The notes beneath the pieces are model-generated. The model was not told where the DNA came from. It worked only from the letters and a program-made list of their open reading frames with translations, and made no database searches. Positions 1-6,358 of a stretch of 7,998 nt of DNA are shown in pieces (within the stretch, counting starts at the first letter, position 1; every line of letters starts with the position of its first letter). This stretch comes from an uncultured Clostridia bacterium (lineage in GTDB: Bacteria; Bacillota; Clostridia; TANB77; CAG-508), in assembly GCA_944389715.1 (NCBI GenBank), contig CALXNI010000068.1:1-7998 (forward strand), in the 5' to 3' direction. The translations under genes were made by a program, and so were the position numbers.

Positions 1-43
1 CTTTTACATATTAGAATTATACCATAGTATGTAATTTTTAGCG

Positions 44-91
44 AATAATATAAAAAGCTTGGATATAAAGCTCCAAGCTTTTTATATTATT
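44..91 (-). terminator. Rho-independent terminator of the HAD-ATPase operon
   Basis: Positions 44-63 and 72-91 form a perfect 20-bp inverted repeat around an 8-nt loop. The inner part of the stem contains AAGCTTGGA and is flanked by A and T runs. On the minus strand the second arm ends in a T-rich stretch (CTTTTTATATTATT). It begins 13 nt past the TAA stop of the ATPase gene at 105. The symmetric A/T flanks mean it could also stop transcription arriving from the left on the plus strand. Confidence 0.85.
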
Positions 92-104
92 AATAATCTA
101 TGCT

Positions 105-2901
105 TTATGCCTCATCCTTTGTTGTGTTTATTTTTAGTAGCTTAAATATTTCTACTATTACTATTGGAATTAATACTAATCCTACTATTTCTAGTACATT
201 ATTCATTGGTAATATTGGAATACTGAATATGTGTCTTAACCCTGGTATAAATAGAATTATTAGCATTAATGCTGCAGATGCTCCAATTGCTCCTAAAAGC
301 ATTTTATTATTAAATGGATGTGTTCTAAATAATGATTTTTTGTTGTTTCTAATATTAAATACATGTACAAGTTCTGAGAATGCTAATGTTACAAAAGCCA
401 TTGTTTGCCCAATTTCCACTTTAACTTCTTGATTTTCAACATATCTAGCTCCGTTTGCAAGTGCTTCATCTATATTTTCAACTTCTTCTGCTGCATATAT
501 TGTTCCATCTATTTCTAGCATTGTTGGTAATTGATCCTCTGGTGTTGCAAGCCCTATTATAAATGCTGCAAGTGTAATTAATCCTATCATTATACCTTGA
601 TAAATTACCCTAAAACTCATTCCTTTTGTAAACACGCTTTTTTGTTTTTTTGGCTTTCTTTTCATTACATCATCTTCTGCTGGGTCTACTGCTAATGCAA
701 GTGCTGGAAGTGAGTCTGTAACCAAGTTAATCCATAGTATATGAATTGGAAGCAATACTTCTATTAAATTTATATCAATTCCAAATGTGCTACCTATCCA
801 TGGAGTTATAAGTATTGCTATGAATAGCACTACAATTTCTCCAACGTTGCTTGAAAGTAAAAATTGTATTGCTTTTAGTATATTGTCATATATACGTCTT
901 CCTTCTTCTACTGAAGATACAATAGTTGCAAAATTGTCATCTGTTAATATTACATCTGCCGCTTCTTTTGATACATCAGTACCTACTATTCCCATTGCAC
1001 AACCAATATCTGCTGTTTTTAACGCTGGTGCGTCATTTACGCCATCACCTGTCATAGCAACTATTTCTCCATTTGCTTGCCATGCTTTTACTATACGAAC
1101 TTTATGCTCTGGTGATACTCTTGCGTATACTGAATATTGTCTAATATTTTTTGTTAATTCTTCGTCACTCATTTCTTCGAGTTCTGCACCAGTTATTGCT
1201 TCGTTTTCATTTTCTAATATTCCTAATGATTTTGCTATTGCAACTGCTGTAATTTTATGGTCACCAGTAATCATTACTGTTTTTATTCCTGCTGTTTTAC
1301 ATTTTTCTACTGCATGTTTTACTTCTTCTCTTGGTGGATCAATCATTCCGTACCATTCCAACAAATGTTAAGCCACCTTCTATTGTTTTCATTTCTTCGT
1401 CGGTTGGTTTATGATCTAATACTTTGTATGCCATTGCTAAGACTCTTAATGCATTTCCTGCCATTTCTGAATTATATTTTCTAATAATCTCTTTGTACTC
1501 ATCTAAATCATCTTTTATATCGCCTTCTAGTATATATGAATTACAAATAGCTAAAAGTTCGTCAACTCCACCTTTTGTGTAAACTACATATCTTCCATCA
1601 TCCTCATGTACTGTTGTCATTAATTTTCTGTCAGAATCAAATGGTATTTCTGATACTCTTGGTAATTTATCATATACTGATTTATCATAATCCATTTTAA
1701 ATGCCATATCTACCAATGCTGTTTCTGTTGGATCTCCTGTAAGTTTTTTATCGTCCGATATTTTTGTATCATTACATAACATACTAGCATATACAAGTTC
1801 CTTTATATCTATCATTTCTTTTGCATCTTCTAAATTAACAATAGTTCCATCACAAAATACTTTTTCTACAGTCATTTTGTTTTGTGTTAAAGTACCTGTT
1901 TTATCAGAACAAATTACTGTAGCACTTCCTAATGTTTCTACCGCAGGTAATTTTTTTACAATAGCATTTTTCTTTACCATTCTTTGAACACCAATTGCTA
2001 AAACTATTGTAGAAACTGCTGCTAGCCCCTCTGGAATTGCTGCAACTGCTAAACTTACAGCTGTCATAAACATATCTATTATGTCTTTTCCATAAGCTAT
2101 ACCTATTATAAATATAACTATACAAATAGCTAATGCTGCTATTCCAAGTGTTTTTCCTAGTTTATTTAATTTAATTTGAAGTGGTGTTGCACCTGCTTCT
2201 GTATCGTTTATTATTGTTGCAATTTTTCCAACCTCTGTATTCATTCCTGTTTCTACAACAATACCTTTTCCTCTACCATATGTTATAAGAGAAGAAGAAA
2301 ATAACATATTTGTTCTATCGCCAATTCCTACTTTTTCATCTTCTATTAACTCTATGTTTTTTTCTACTGGAACAGATTCACCTGTTAGAGATGATTCTTG
2401 TGATTTTAGATTTACAGCTTCTATTATTCTTAAATCTGCTGGTACATAATCACCTGTATCTAAAACTACAATATCTCCAGGCACAAGTTCTCTTGATGCT
2501 ACTACTTCAATTTTTTCGTTACGCATAACTTTTGCTACATGCGAGCTTAATTTTTGCAGCGCCTCTAAGGATTTCTCCGCTTTTGCTTCTTGTATTACTC
2601 CTATTATTGCATTCACAATTACAACTATAAGAATTATTATTGTATCTGTAATACCTTCTCCTTCTGCTATTCCAACAACTCCAGATATAATTGCAGAAAT
2701 AATCAAAATTATAATCATAAAATCTTTAAACTGTTCTAAAAACTTTATAAATAAGCTTTTTTTCTTTTTAGCCTTTAATTCATTAAATCCGGATTCTTCT
2801 TGTCTTTTCTTTACTTCTTCAGTAGATAACCCTTTTTCCATATCTGTTTTTAATGTAGATACTGTTTCATCTACTGTTTTGTTAAACCAATTTGTTGCCA
2901 T
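105..2901 (-). pseudogene. P-type cation-transporting ATPase (Ca2+/Mn2+, SERCA-like P2A), frameshifted as given
   Basis: This encodes an integral membrane pump that uses ATP to export divalent cations, Ca2+ by family and plausibly Mn2+ by context. Removing one extra base at 1350 gives a 931-residue protein with every family hallmark: TGES at 173-176, VAAIPEGL with E291 in M4, DKTGTLT with phosphorylated D333, TGDH at 545-548 and TGDGVND at 617-623. M5 carries N685 and E688 (SSNVGE). M6 carries N725, T728 and D729 (NLVTDSLP). These match the SERCA cation-site residues. About ten membrane segments are visible. The start is ATG at 2901, preceded by GAAGGAGG; an upstream TTG extension would run through this ribosome binding site. 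As given, the first frame ends in VRND-stop at about 1339, and the correct frame resumes with GMIDPPREEV. Both halves are otherwise free of stops, so the break is recent or a sequence error. The M7-M8 loop (about 785-830) is long and acidic. It lies 64 nt downstream of the phosphatase gene, probably in the same transcript under the Mn2+ riboswitch. Confidence 0.93.
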
Positions 2902-2907
2902 ATTTAT

Positions 2908-2957
2908 TTCCTCCTTCAAAATTTGCAGAGTGAATTTTGTACTTTTCATTATTCACT
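2908..2957 (-). repeat. Leader-like repeat, copy 2 (between phosphatase and ATPase genes)
   Basis: On the minus strand this reads AGAGTGAATAATGAAAAGTA, then CAAAATTCACTC, then AATTTTGAAGGAGG. It resembles the stretch just upstream of the riboswitch at 3883-3930, sharing AGTGAATARTGAARAGTACAAAA and then AATTTTGAA. GAGTGAAT and ATTCACTC can pair as an 8-bp hairpin. This copy ends in the ribosome binding site of the ATPase gene. It contains no GGAGTAGC or GCAAGAC motif, so it is not a second riboswitch. Confidence 0.5.
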
Positions 2958-2965
2958 CTTTATTG

Positions 2966-3751
2966 CTATTTTATATTTAAAACATTTTTAACATCATTAA
3001 AATCACTATTTTCAGTTAATACAATATCAAAATTTTTATTATATTTTTCTATGCTTTTTTCTATATTTTCATCTAAAAATCCTATTGTTAATGTTTTTTC
3101 TAAATCTTCTTGTCTTTGCATTTTTAAATCTTCTATTAAATCTCCTAACAATAAAGAACCTTTTCTGTATTTTATTCTATCCTGTACTTCTTTTGGTATT
3201 CTATTATATTCTTTATTAGATGTTGCAATTATATTATTTATATCTATGTAAGCTTTATCTTCGGAAAATTCGAAGAAATTAGATACTATTTCTATATTAT
3301 CATATATACATTCATTCTTTCTTAAGAATTCTTTTATTATATTTCCAACTCCTGCTGACATAATAATAACTGGTATATTTTTTTTATTCATTTCTTCTAA
3401 AAAGTTTTTTGCACCTTTTTTTAAATATAAATTTGCATCTTTCAATGAATTTCTTATAGTTTCTTCTGATTTTATATATTTAGATAATAAAGTAAAACTT
3501 TTTGTTGCCCATTCCTTCATTAATTTTTGCTTTTCTTCTAATTTTATTGTGTAATCTAATTCTAAAGGCCTATAATAATTATAAAGTTTTAATCTATCCT
3601 CTAAGCATTCTCCGCCTAAATACTTTGGTACTATTCCCATTGATGCTGTGCTTTTAGCAGTTGTAAGTGTATGGTCAAAATCTGCTATTACAAAATAATC
3701 ATCTTTTAAATTTTTGAATTTATCTATTTTAGTTGTGTTTATATGTACCAT
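2966..3751 (-). CDS. HAD-superfamily phosphatase, UMPH-1 / cytosolic 5'-nucleotidase III-like
   Basis: A predicted 261-residue cytoplasmic HAD phosphatase. All four HAD motifs are visible. Motif I is DFDHTLT (nucleophile D24, acid/base D26). Motif II is SAGVGN (S132). A motif III lysine is in SNKE (K180). Motif IV is GDLIEDL (D204, D208). The pattern EWATKSFTLLSKY, then IIMSAG, VSNFFEF, LLLGD, and TIGFLDENIEKSIEKYNKNFDIVL follows the eukaryotic pyrimidine 5'-nucleotidase family (UMPH-1, cN-III), which hydrolyses pyrimidine mononucleotides with Mg2+. The substrate here is inferred only, and another small phosphate ester is possible. The ATG at 3751 was chosen because AAGAGGT (3757-3763) sits just upstream. 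The alternative TTG start six codons earlier would overlap that site. It is the first gene after a Mn2+ riboswitch and is followed after 64 nt by the cation ATPase. That placement suggests a role tied to manganese supply or use. Confidence 0.85.
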   Translation of the reverse strand: MVHINTTKIDKFKNLKDDYFVIADFDHTLTTAKSTASMGIVPKYLGGECLEDRLKLYNYYRPLELDYTIKLEEKQKLMKEWATKSFTLLSKYIKSEETIRNSLKDANLYLKKGAKNFLEEMNKKNIPVIIMSAGVGNIIKEFLRKNECIYDNIEIVSNFFEFSEDKAYIDINNIIATSNKEYNRIPKEVQDRIKYRKGSLLLGDLIEDLKMQRQEDLEKTLTIGFLDENIEKSIEKYNKNFDIVLTENSDFNDVKNVLNIK

Positions 3752-3772
3752 TTTATACCTCTTATACAAATT

Positions 3773-3818
3773 AAGACTTTTAAAGAAACCTCTTACTATG
3801 TGTTTCTTTAAAAGTCTT
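3773..3818 (-). promoter_or_regulatory. Expression-platform hairpin of the riboswitch
   Basis: Positions 3773-3789 and 3802-3818 form a perfect 17-bp stem with a 12-nt loop. On the minus strand the first arm (AAGACTTTTAAAGAAAC) contains the AAGAC of the aptamer and the whole 3' strand of helix P1. The hairpin and the ligand-bound aptamer are therefore mutually exclusive. The second arm is followed by TTAATTTGT, a poor U-tract, so termination may be weak. The hairpin ends 9 nt before the ribosome binding site, so it could instead limit ribosome access. By analogy with known members, Mn2+ binding should prevent it and turn the operon on. Confidence 0.75.
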
Positions 3819-3894
3819 GCTTACCATTTTAGGTTTACTAACCAGTTTAAAACGAGTTTGTTGATTAGTAAGTTTCAAGCTACTCCCTTTCAAA
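3807..3894 (-). promoter_or_regulatory. yybP-ykoY family Mn2+ riboswitch aptamer
   Basis: On the minus strand the aptamer opens with TTTGAAAGGGAGTAGCTT and closes with TAAGCAAGACTTTTAAA. The conserved loops GGAGTAGC and GCAAGAC are both present. Helix P1 pairs TTTGAAAG (3887-3894) with CTTTTAAA (3807-3814), 8 bp with one G-T pair. GCTT and AAGC can pair next to it. Inside, TTACTAATCA pairs with TGGTTAGTAA over 10 bp, and ACC/GGT forms a small hairpin just before the second conserved loop. Known members bind Mn2+ and activate Mn2+ exporters such as P-type ATPases and MntP/YebN-type proteins. Here the aptamer precedes a phosphatase and a P2A ATPase, which supports the identification. Confidence 0.9.
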
Positions 3895-3930
3895 ATTCGA
3901 AGAGTTTTGTACTCTTCACTATTCACTATT
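3883..3930 (-). repeat. Leader-like repeat, copy 1 (5' end of the riboswitch transcript)
   Basis: On the minus strand this reads AATAGTGAATAGTGAAGAGT, then ACAAAACTCTTC, then GAATTTTGAAAGGGAG. GAAGAGT and ACTCTTC form a 7-bp hairpin. The stretch runs into the first strand of the riboswitch and resembles the segment before the ATPase gene at 2908-2957. GTGAATAGTGAAGAGT-like text may be a short dispersed repeat in this genome; only these two copies are seen here. Confidence 0.45.
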
Positions 3931-3942
3931 ACTTTGATAAAT

Positions 3943-3971
3943 ATAATATATTTTTTTAATAAATTTGTCAA
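3943..3971 (-). promoter_or_regulatory. Promoter of the riboswitch-phosphatase-ATPase operon
   Basis: On the minus strand a perfect -35 box TTGACA (3966-3971) is followed by a 17-nt A/T-rich spacer and the -10 box TATTAT (3943-3948). A start site near 3936 would give a leader of about 185 nt. That leader would hold the repeat hairpin, the aptamer and the expression platform before the ATG at 3751. Confidence 0.75.
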
Positions 3972-4016
3972 TAATTTTTAACAGATTATATTTTGTTGTT
4001 ATTTAATGTTTATTTT

Positions 4017-4041
4017 GGGCGGACACAAGGCCCGCCCCTAC
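4017..4041 (-). repeat. Solitary REP-like GC-rich hairpin unit
   Basis: The unit starts with GTAGGGG on the minus strand, followed by a hairpin in which GGGCGG and CCGCCC pair around ACACAAGG (plus-strand reading). It is nearly identical to units at 5192-5217 and 7934-7957. Its GC content is far above the surrounding AT-rich intergenic DNA. It lies about 70 bp past the stop of the hydrolase gene. It has no T-run, so a terminator role is uncertain. The rest of the spacer from 3972 to 4110 shows no gene or other signal that I can support. Confidence 0.8.
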
Positions 4042-4110
4042 ATTTTCTCTACAATCTAATAAAACTTGGTCTAAACAATAACTAGTATTTGCTATTAATC
4101 TTACAATTTA

Positions 4111-5001
4111 TTAACTGTGTTTTGAAATAAATTCTGCTATCTCTTTTCCTAGAACTTCTTCTTTATCTGTATAACCATGATCTGTGCTTCTTATATAATC
4201 TATATCTAAATTTTTATTTTTTATTTTTTCTTTTAGAAATTTAATTAGTTCATTAATATCTTGTATAATTAAGTCTTTTTCTCCCCATCTTAAAAACAAA
4301 GGAACATTTATATTGTTTATTTCATTAAAATCGTACTCTTTGTCACTAAATCTCGCAAAATCTATGTATTTATTGTCTCTGTAATATCTTAGATATGATT
4401 TAACACTGATAGGATGGTCAAATGCATCTCTTGGCATTAAGTCCATTTCTTCTTTATTTTTTTCTTTTTCGATAGCTAATTCTAACATTTCATTATATTT
4501 TTCTATTCCTAGATCATATTTTTGTAAATCTACTAAGTCTACTAAAGATAATAATACAACTGATTTTATACTGTTTAAAATCTCATCTTTTTCATTTCTT
4601 AATCTGTTGTATGTATATACAATTTTAGTGCATCCTAAACTATGTCCCTGTAAATGTATTTTTTTATATCCTAGTGCTATCATTTTATTTATTGCACCTT
4701 TAATATCGTAATAGCTTTCTAAAACATCCTCATATGCACATCCTCCATTTAAAGTTTTACTTCCATCTGTCTTTTTTGTGTAGCACATAATTTCTGTTCC
4801 TCTATTATTAAATGCAAAATATGCAACTCCTGATTTATTAATTTCTTTAGCCAATATATCTTCTCTTTTCTTAAAACAATTACTTTGCATTCCATGTATT
4901 GATATTACTACTTCATCTGTATTTAGATTTGTATCTGGTCTTTGTAAAAGTCCTACTAATTCCACTTTGTCTTCTAAATCAAAATAAATTTTTTCTAACA
5001 T
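4111..5001 (-). CDS. Alpha/beta hydrolase (serine hydrolase, likely esterase or lipase type)
   Basis: A 296-residue protein with the alpha/beta hydrolase signature. VVISIHGMQSN (about 31-41) is the first core strand and oxyanion-hole region. The nucleophile elbow is GHSLG with S121. GEKDLI supplies the likely acid D243, and DHGY supplies the likely base H275. Residues 160-225 are charged and helical, as expected for a lid. No signal peptide or membrane segment is seen, so it should be cytoplasmic. The family covers esterases, lipases, thioesterases and peptidases, and the substrate cannot be read from the sequence. ATG at 5001 is preceded by AGGAGG (5009-5014) at 7-nt spacing and by its own promoter. 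It appears monocistronic, and its upstream region is shared with the divergent ATP-grasp gene. Confidence 0.88.
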   Translation of the reverse strand: MLEKIYFDLEDKVELVGLLQRPDTNLNTDEVVISIHGMQSNCFKKREDILAKEINKSGVAYFAFNNRGTEIMCYTKKTDGSKTLNGGCAYEDVLESYYDIKGAINKMIALGYKKIHLQGHSLGCTKIVYTYNRLRNEKDEILNSIKSVVLLSLVDLVDLQKYDLGIEKYNEMLELAIEKEKNKEEMDLMPRDAFDHPISVKSYLRYYRDNKYIDFARFSDKEYDFNEINNINVPLFLRWGEKDLIIQDINELIKFLKEKIKNKNLDIDYIRSTDHGYTDKEEVLGKEIAEFISKHS

Positions 5002-5024
5002 TTTATTTCCTCCTATTGTTTCTA

Positions 5025-5054
5025 ATTATACTATTAAAACATATATTATTTCAA
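5025..5054 (-). promoter_or_regulatory. Promoter of the alpha/beta hydrolase gene
   Basis: On the minus strand TTGAAA (5049-5054) and a perfect TATAAT (5025-5030) are separated by 18 nt. The predicted start near 5018 leaves a short leader of about 17 nt carrying the AGGAGG site. Confidence 0.7.
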
Positions 5055-5100
5055 GATAAAAATAAATTGTAGTTTGTGTAATAAAATTAATTTTAAAATC

Positions 5101-5270
5101 TGTAGGGGTCGCACCCCTGGGCAACCCGAAAATTTGATATGCGGGTCGCCGTGGGCGGCGACCCCTACAACATTTGCAATTATTTTGTTTCGGGCGGACA
5201 CAAGGCCCGCCCCCTACAACGTTTGCAATTAATTTCGTATGTTTTCCGGACGGCAAATTTCCGCCCCTAC
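5101..5270. repeat. Cluster of four REP-like hairpin units (BIME-like)
   Basis: Four GC-rich units lie in AT-rich DNA. The first (5102-5128) reads GTAGGGGTCGC on the plus strand. The other three (5141-5168, 5192-5217, 5246-5270) read GTAGGGG on the minus strand. Each has a 5' GTAG followed by a hairpin, for example GGGTCGCC pairing with GGCGACCC at 5143-5150 and 5157-5164. Units are joined by similar AT-rich spacers containing TTTGCAATTA. The first two units are inverted, giving 12-bp outer arms at 5101-5112 and 5158-5169. The layout matches REP/BIME clusters. The segment from about 5151 to 5270 recurs in inverted orientation at the end of the window. The cluster fills most of the 358-bp intergenic region between the divergent genes. 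Confidence 0.85.
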
Positions 5271-5332
5271 AAATATTTGCAATTAATTATATCTACAAAT
5301 TCCAATTTACTATATCTATTTCAATAAATATA

Positions 5333-5341
5333 TGCTATACT
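5333..5341 (+). promoter_or_regulatory. Extended -10 promoter of the plus-strand ATP-grasp gene
   Basis: TGCTATACT gives a TGn extension plus a -10-like TATACT (5336-5341). No good -35 box sits at 16-18 nt. The predicted start near 5348 coincides with the AAGGTGA ribosome binding site, so the leader would be very short. A start further upstream is possible. Confidence 0.45.
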
Positions 5342-5359
5342 ATTGCTAAGGTGATATTA

Positions 5360-6358
5360 ATGGGAAAAATTAAATATTTGTTTAAACGTATTATTAAAAT
5401 GGACTATAAAAATATGTTTAAAATAGCAGGTTCTATTAGCCAAAAAACTAAAAGATCTACTTTTTTTGTGCTTTTAGATATTATTAAATGTGGTCTTAAA
5501 TATCAGGCTGGATATTATGATTATCAAGAGTTTGAATTTTATAATTTAAATAAGGATGAAAGGAAAACTTACTTAACACGTGGTAAAAACAATGAAATTG
5601 TTAAAAAATTTAACGACAAATCTAGTTTTTATAAATTTGAGAACAAGGCAGAATTTAATCAAATTTTTAATAAATATTTAAAAAGAAATTGGATGGTTTT
5701 AGATAATAATTACAATAAATTTGAAAAGTTTTTTAAAGAAAATAAATCTATTATTGTAAAACCTATAGATGACGAAGGTGGTCATGGTGTAGAAAAATTT
5801 GTTTATGATGCTAAAATGGATTGTAAAGAATTATATAATAAATTAATTGCAAATGGCCAATTATTAATTGAAGAATGTATTATTCAACATAAGGATATGA
5901 ATGTCCTTTATGATAAATCTGTTAATACTATGAGAATGTTTACTTTTTATAAAAATGGAGAATCGTACTTTTTACAAGCTGTTCTTAAAATTGGTAATGG
6001 TGGAGTTGTAGATAATTTTTCAAGTGGTGGAATGTATGCATATATAAGCAGTAATGGAGACGTTTATACTGAAGCTATTGATAAAAATGATAATATATAT
6101 TCTAAACATCCTATATCTAATCAAAAAATAGTTGGTTTTAGAATTCCTATGTTTAAAAACTCAGTTGAACTAGTTAAAGAATGTGCTAAAATTATTCCTG
6201 AGATTGCTTATGTTGGTTGGGATGTTGCAATATCTGAAAATGGTCCTGTTATTGTTGAGGGCAACTGTTTTCCTGGAATATATCAAGTAAAGCCTAGTTT
6301 AGCAGATAAAAAGGAAGGATTAATTCCTAAATATAACAAAATAATGGGGATATTTTAA
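5360..6358 (+). CDS. Sugar-transfer-associated ATP-grasp family protein
   Basis: A 332-residue protein of the ATP-grasp fold. Such enzymes use ATP to join a carboxylate to an amine, thiol or hydroxyl. Visible motifs in order are IIVKPIDDEGGHG (ATP-binding K134 and a glycine loop), LIEECIIQH (E171, E172), SVNTMRMFT (N189, R192), VDNFSSGG (D218, N219) and GWDVAISENGPVIVEGN (Mg2+ ligands E300, N302). These are typical of the family found in capsule and cell-surface sugar loci. The actual substrate is unknown, and no glycosyltransferase is present in the window. ATG at 5360 was chosen because AAGGTGA (5348-5354) precedes it. A longer open frame back to 5174 runs through the repeat cluster and is unlikely. 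It is paralogous to the gene at 6355-7375, with which it overlaps tail to tail by 4 bp. Confidence 0.87.
   Translation: MGKIKYLFKRIIKMDYKNMFKIAGSISQKTKRSTFFVLLDIIKCGLKYQAGYYDYQEFEFYNLNKDERKTYLTRGKNNEIVKKFNDKSSFYKFENKAEFNQIFNKYLKRNWMVLDNNYNKFEKFFKENKSIIVKPIDDEGGHGVEKFVYDAKMDCKELYNKLIANGQLLIEECIIQHKDMNVLYDKSVNTMRMFTFYKNGESYFLQAVLKIGNGGVVDNFSSGGMYAYISSNGDVYTEAIDKNDNIYSKHPISNQKIVGFRIPMFKNSVELVKECAKIIPEIAYVGWDVAISENGPVIVEGNCFPGIYQVKPSLADKKEGLIPKYNKIMGIF

Noticed and set aside
1339..1364. Programmed ribosomal frameshifting in the ATPase.
   Set aside because: There is no slippery heptamer or downstream stimulatory structure at the site. The upstream product would stop inside the catalytic core, and this family is normally made from one frame.
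787..1371. A 194-residue open frame on the plus strand opposite the ATPase.
   Set aside because: It is the reverse-strand shadow of a strongly conserved ATPase region. It has no ribosome binding site and no recognisable protein features.
3780..3971. A 63-residue open frame on the minus strand upstream of the phosphatase.
   Set aside because: It runs through the promoter, the riboswitch aptamer and the expression hairpin, whose RNA structure explains the sequence.
5026..5256. A 76-residue open frame on the minus strand, rich in Gly, Arg and Pro.
   Set aside because: It is a translation of the GC-rich hairpin repeats and crosses the hydrolase promoter.
5101..5290. Possible CRISPR array.
   Set aside because: The hairpins differ from one another while the AT-rich spacers are alike, the reverse of a CRISPR layout. 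One unit is inverted, and no cas gene is present.
5174..5359. N-terminal extension of the plus-strand ATP-grasp protein to an ATG at 5174.
   Set aside because: The added 62 residues are translated repeat DNA, and the ATG at 5360 has a good ribosome binding site.
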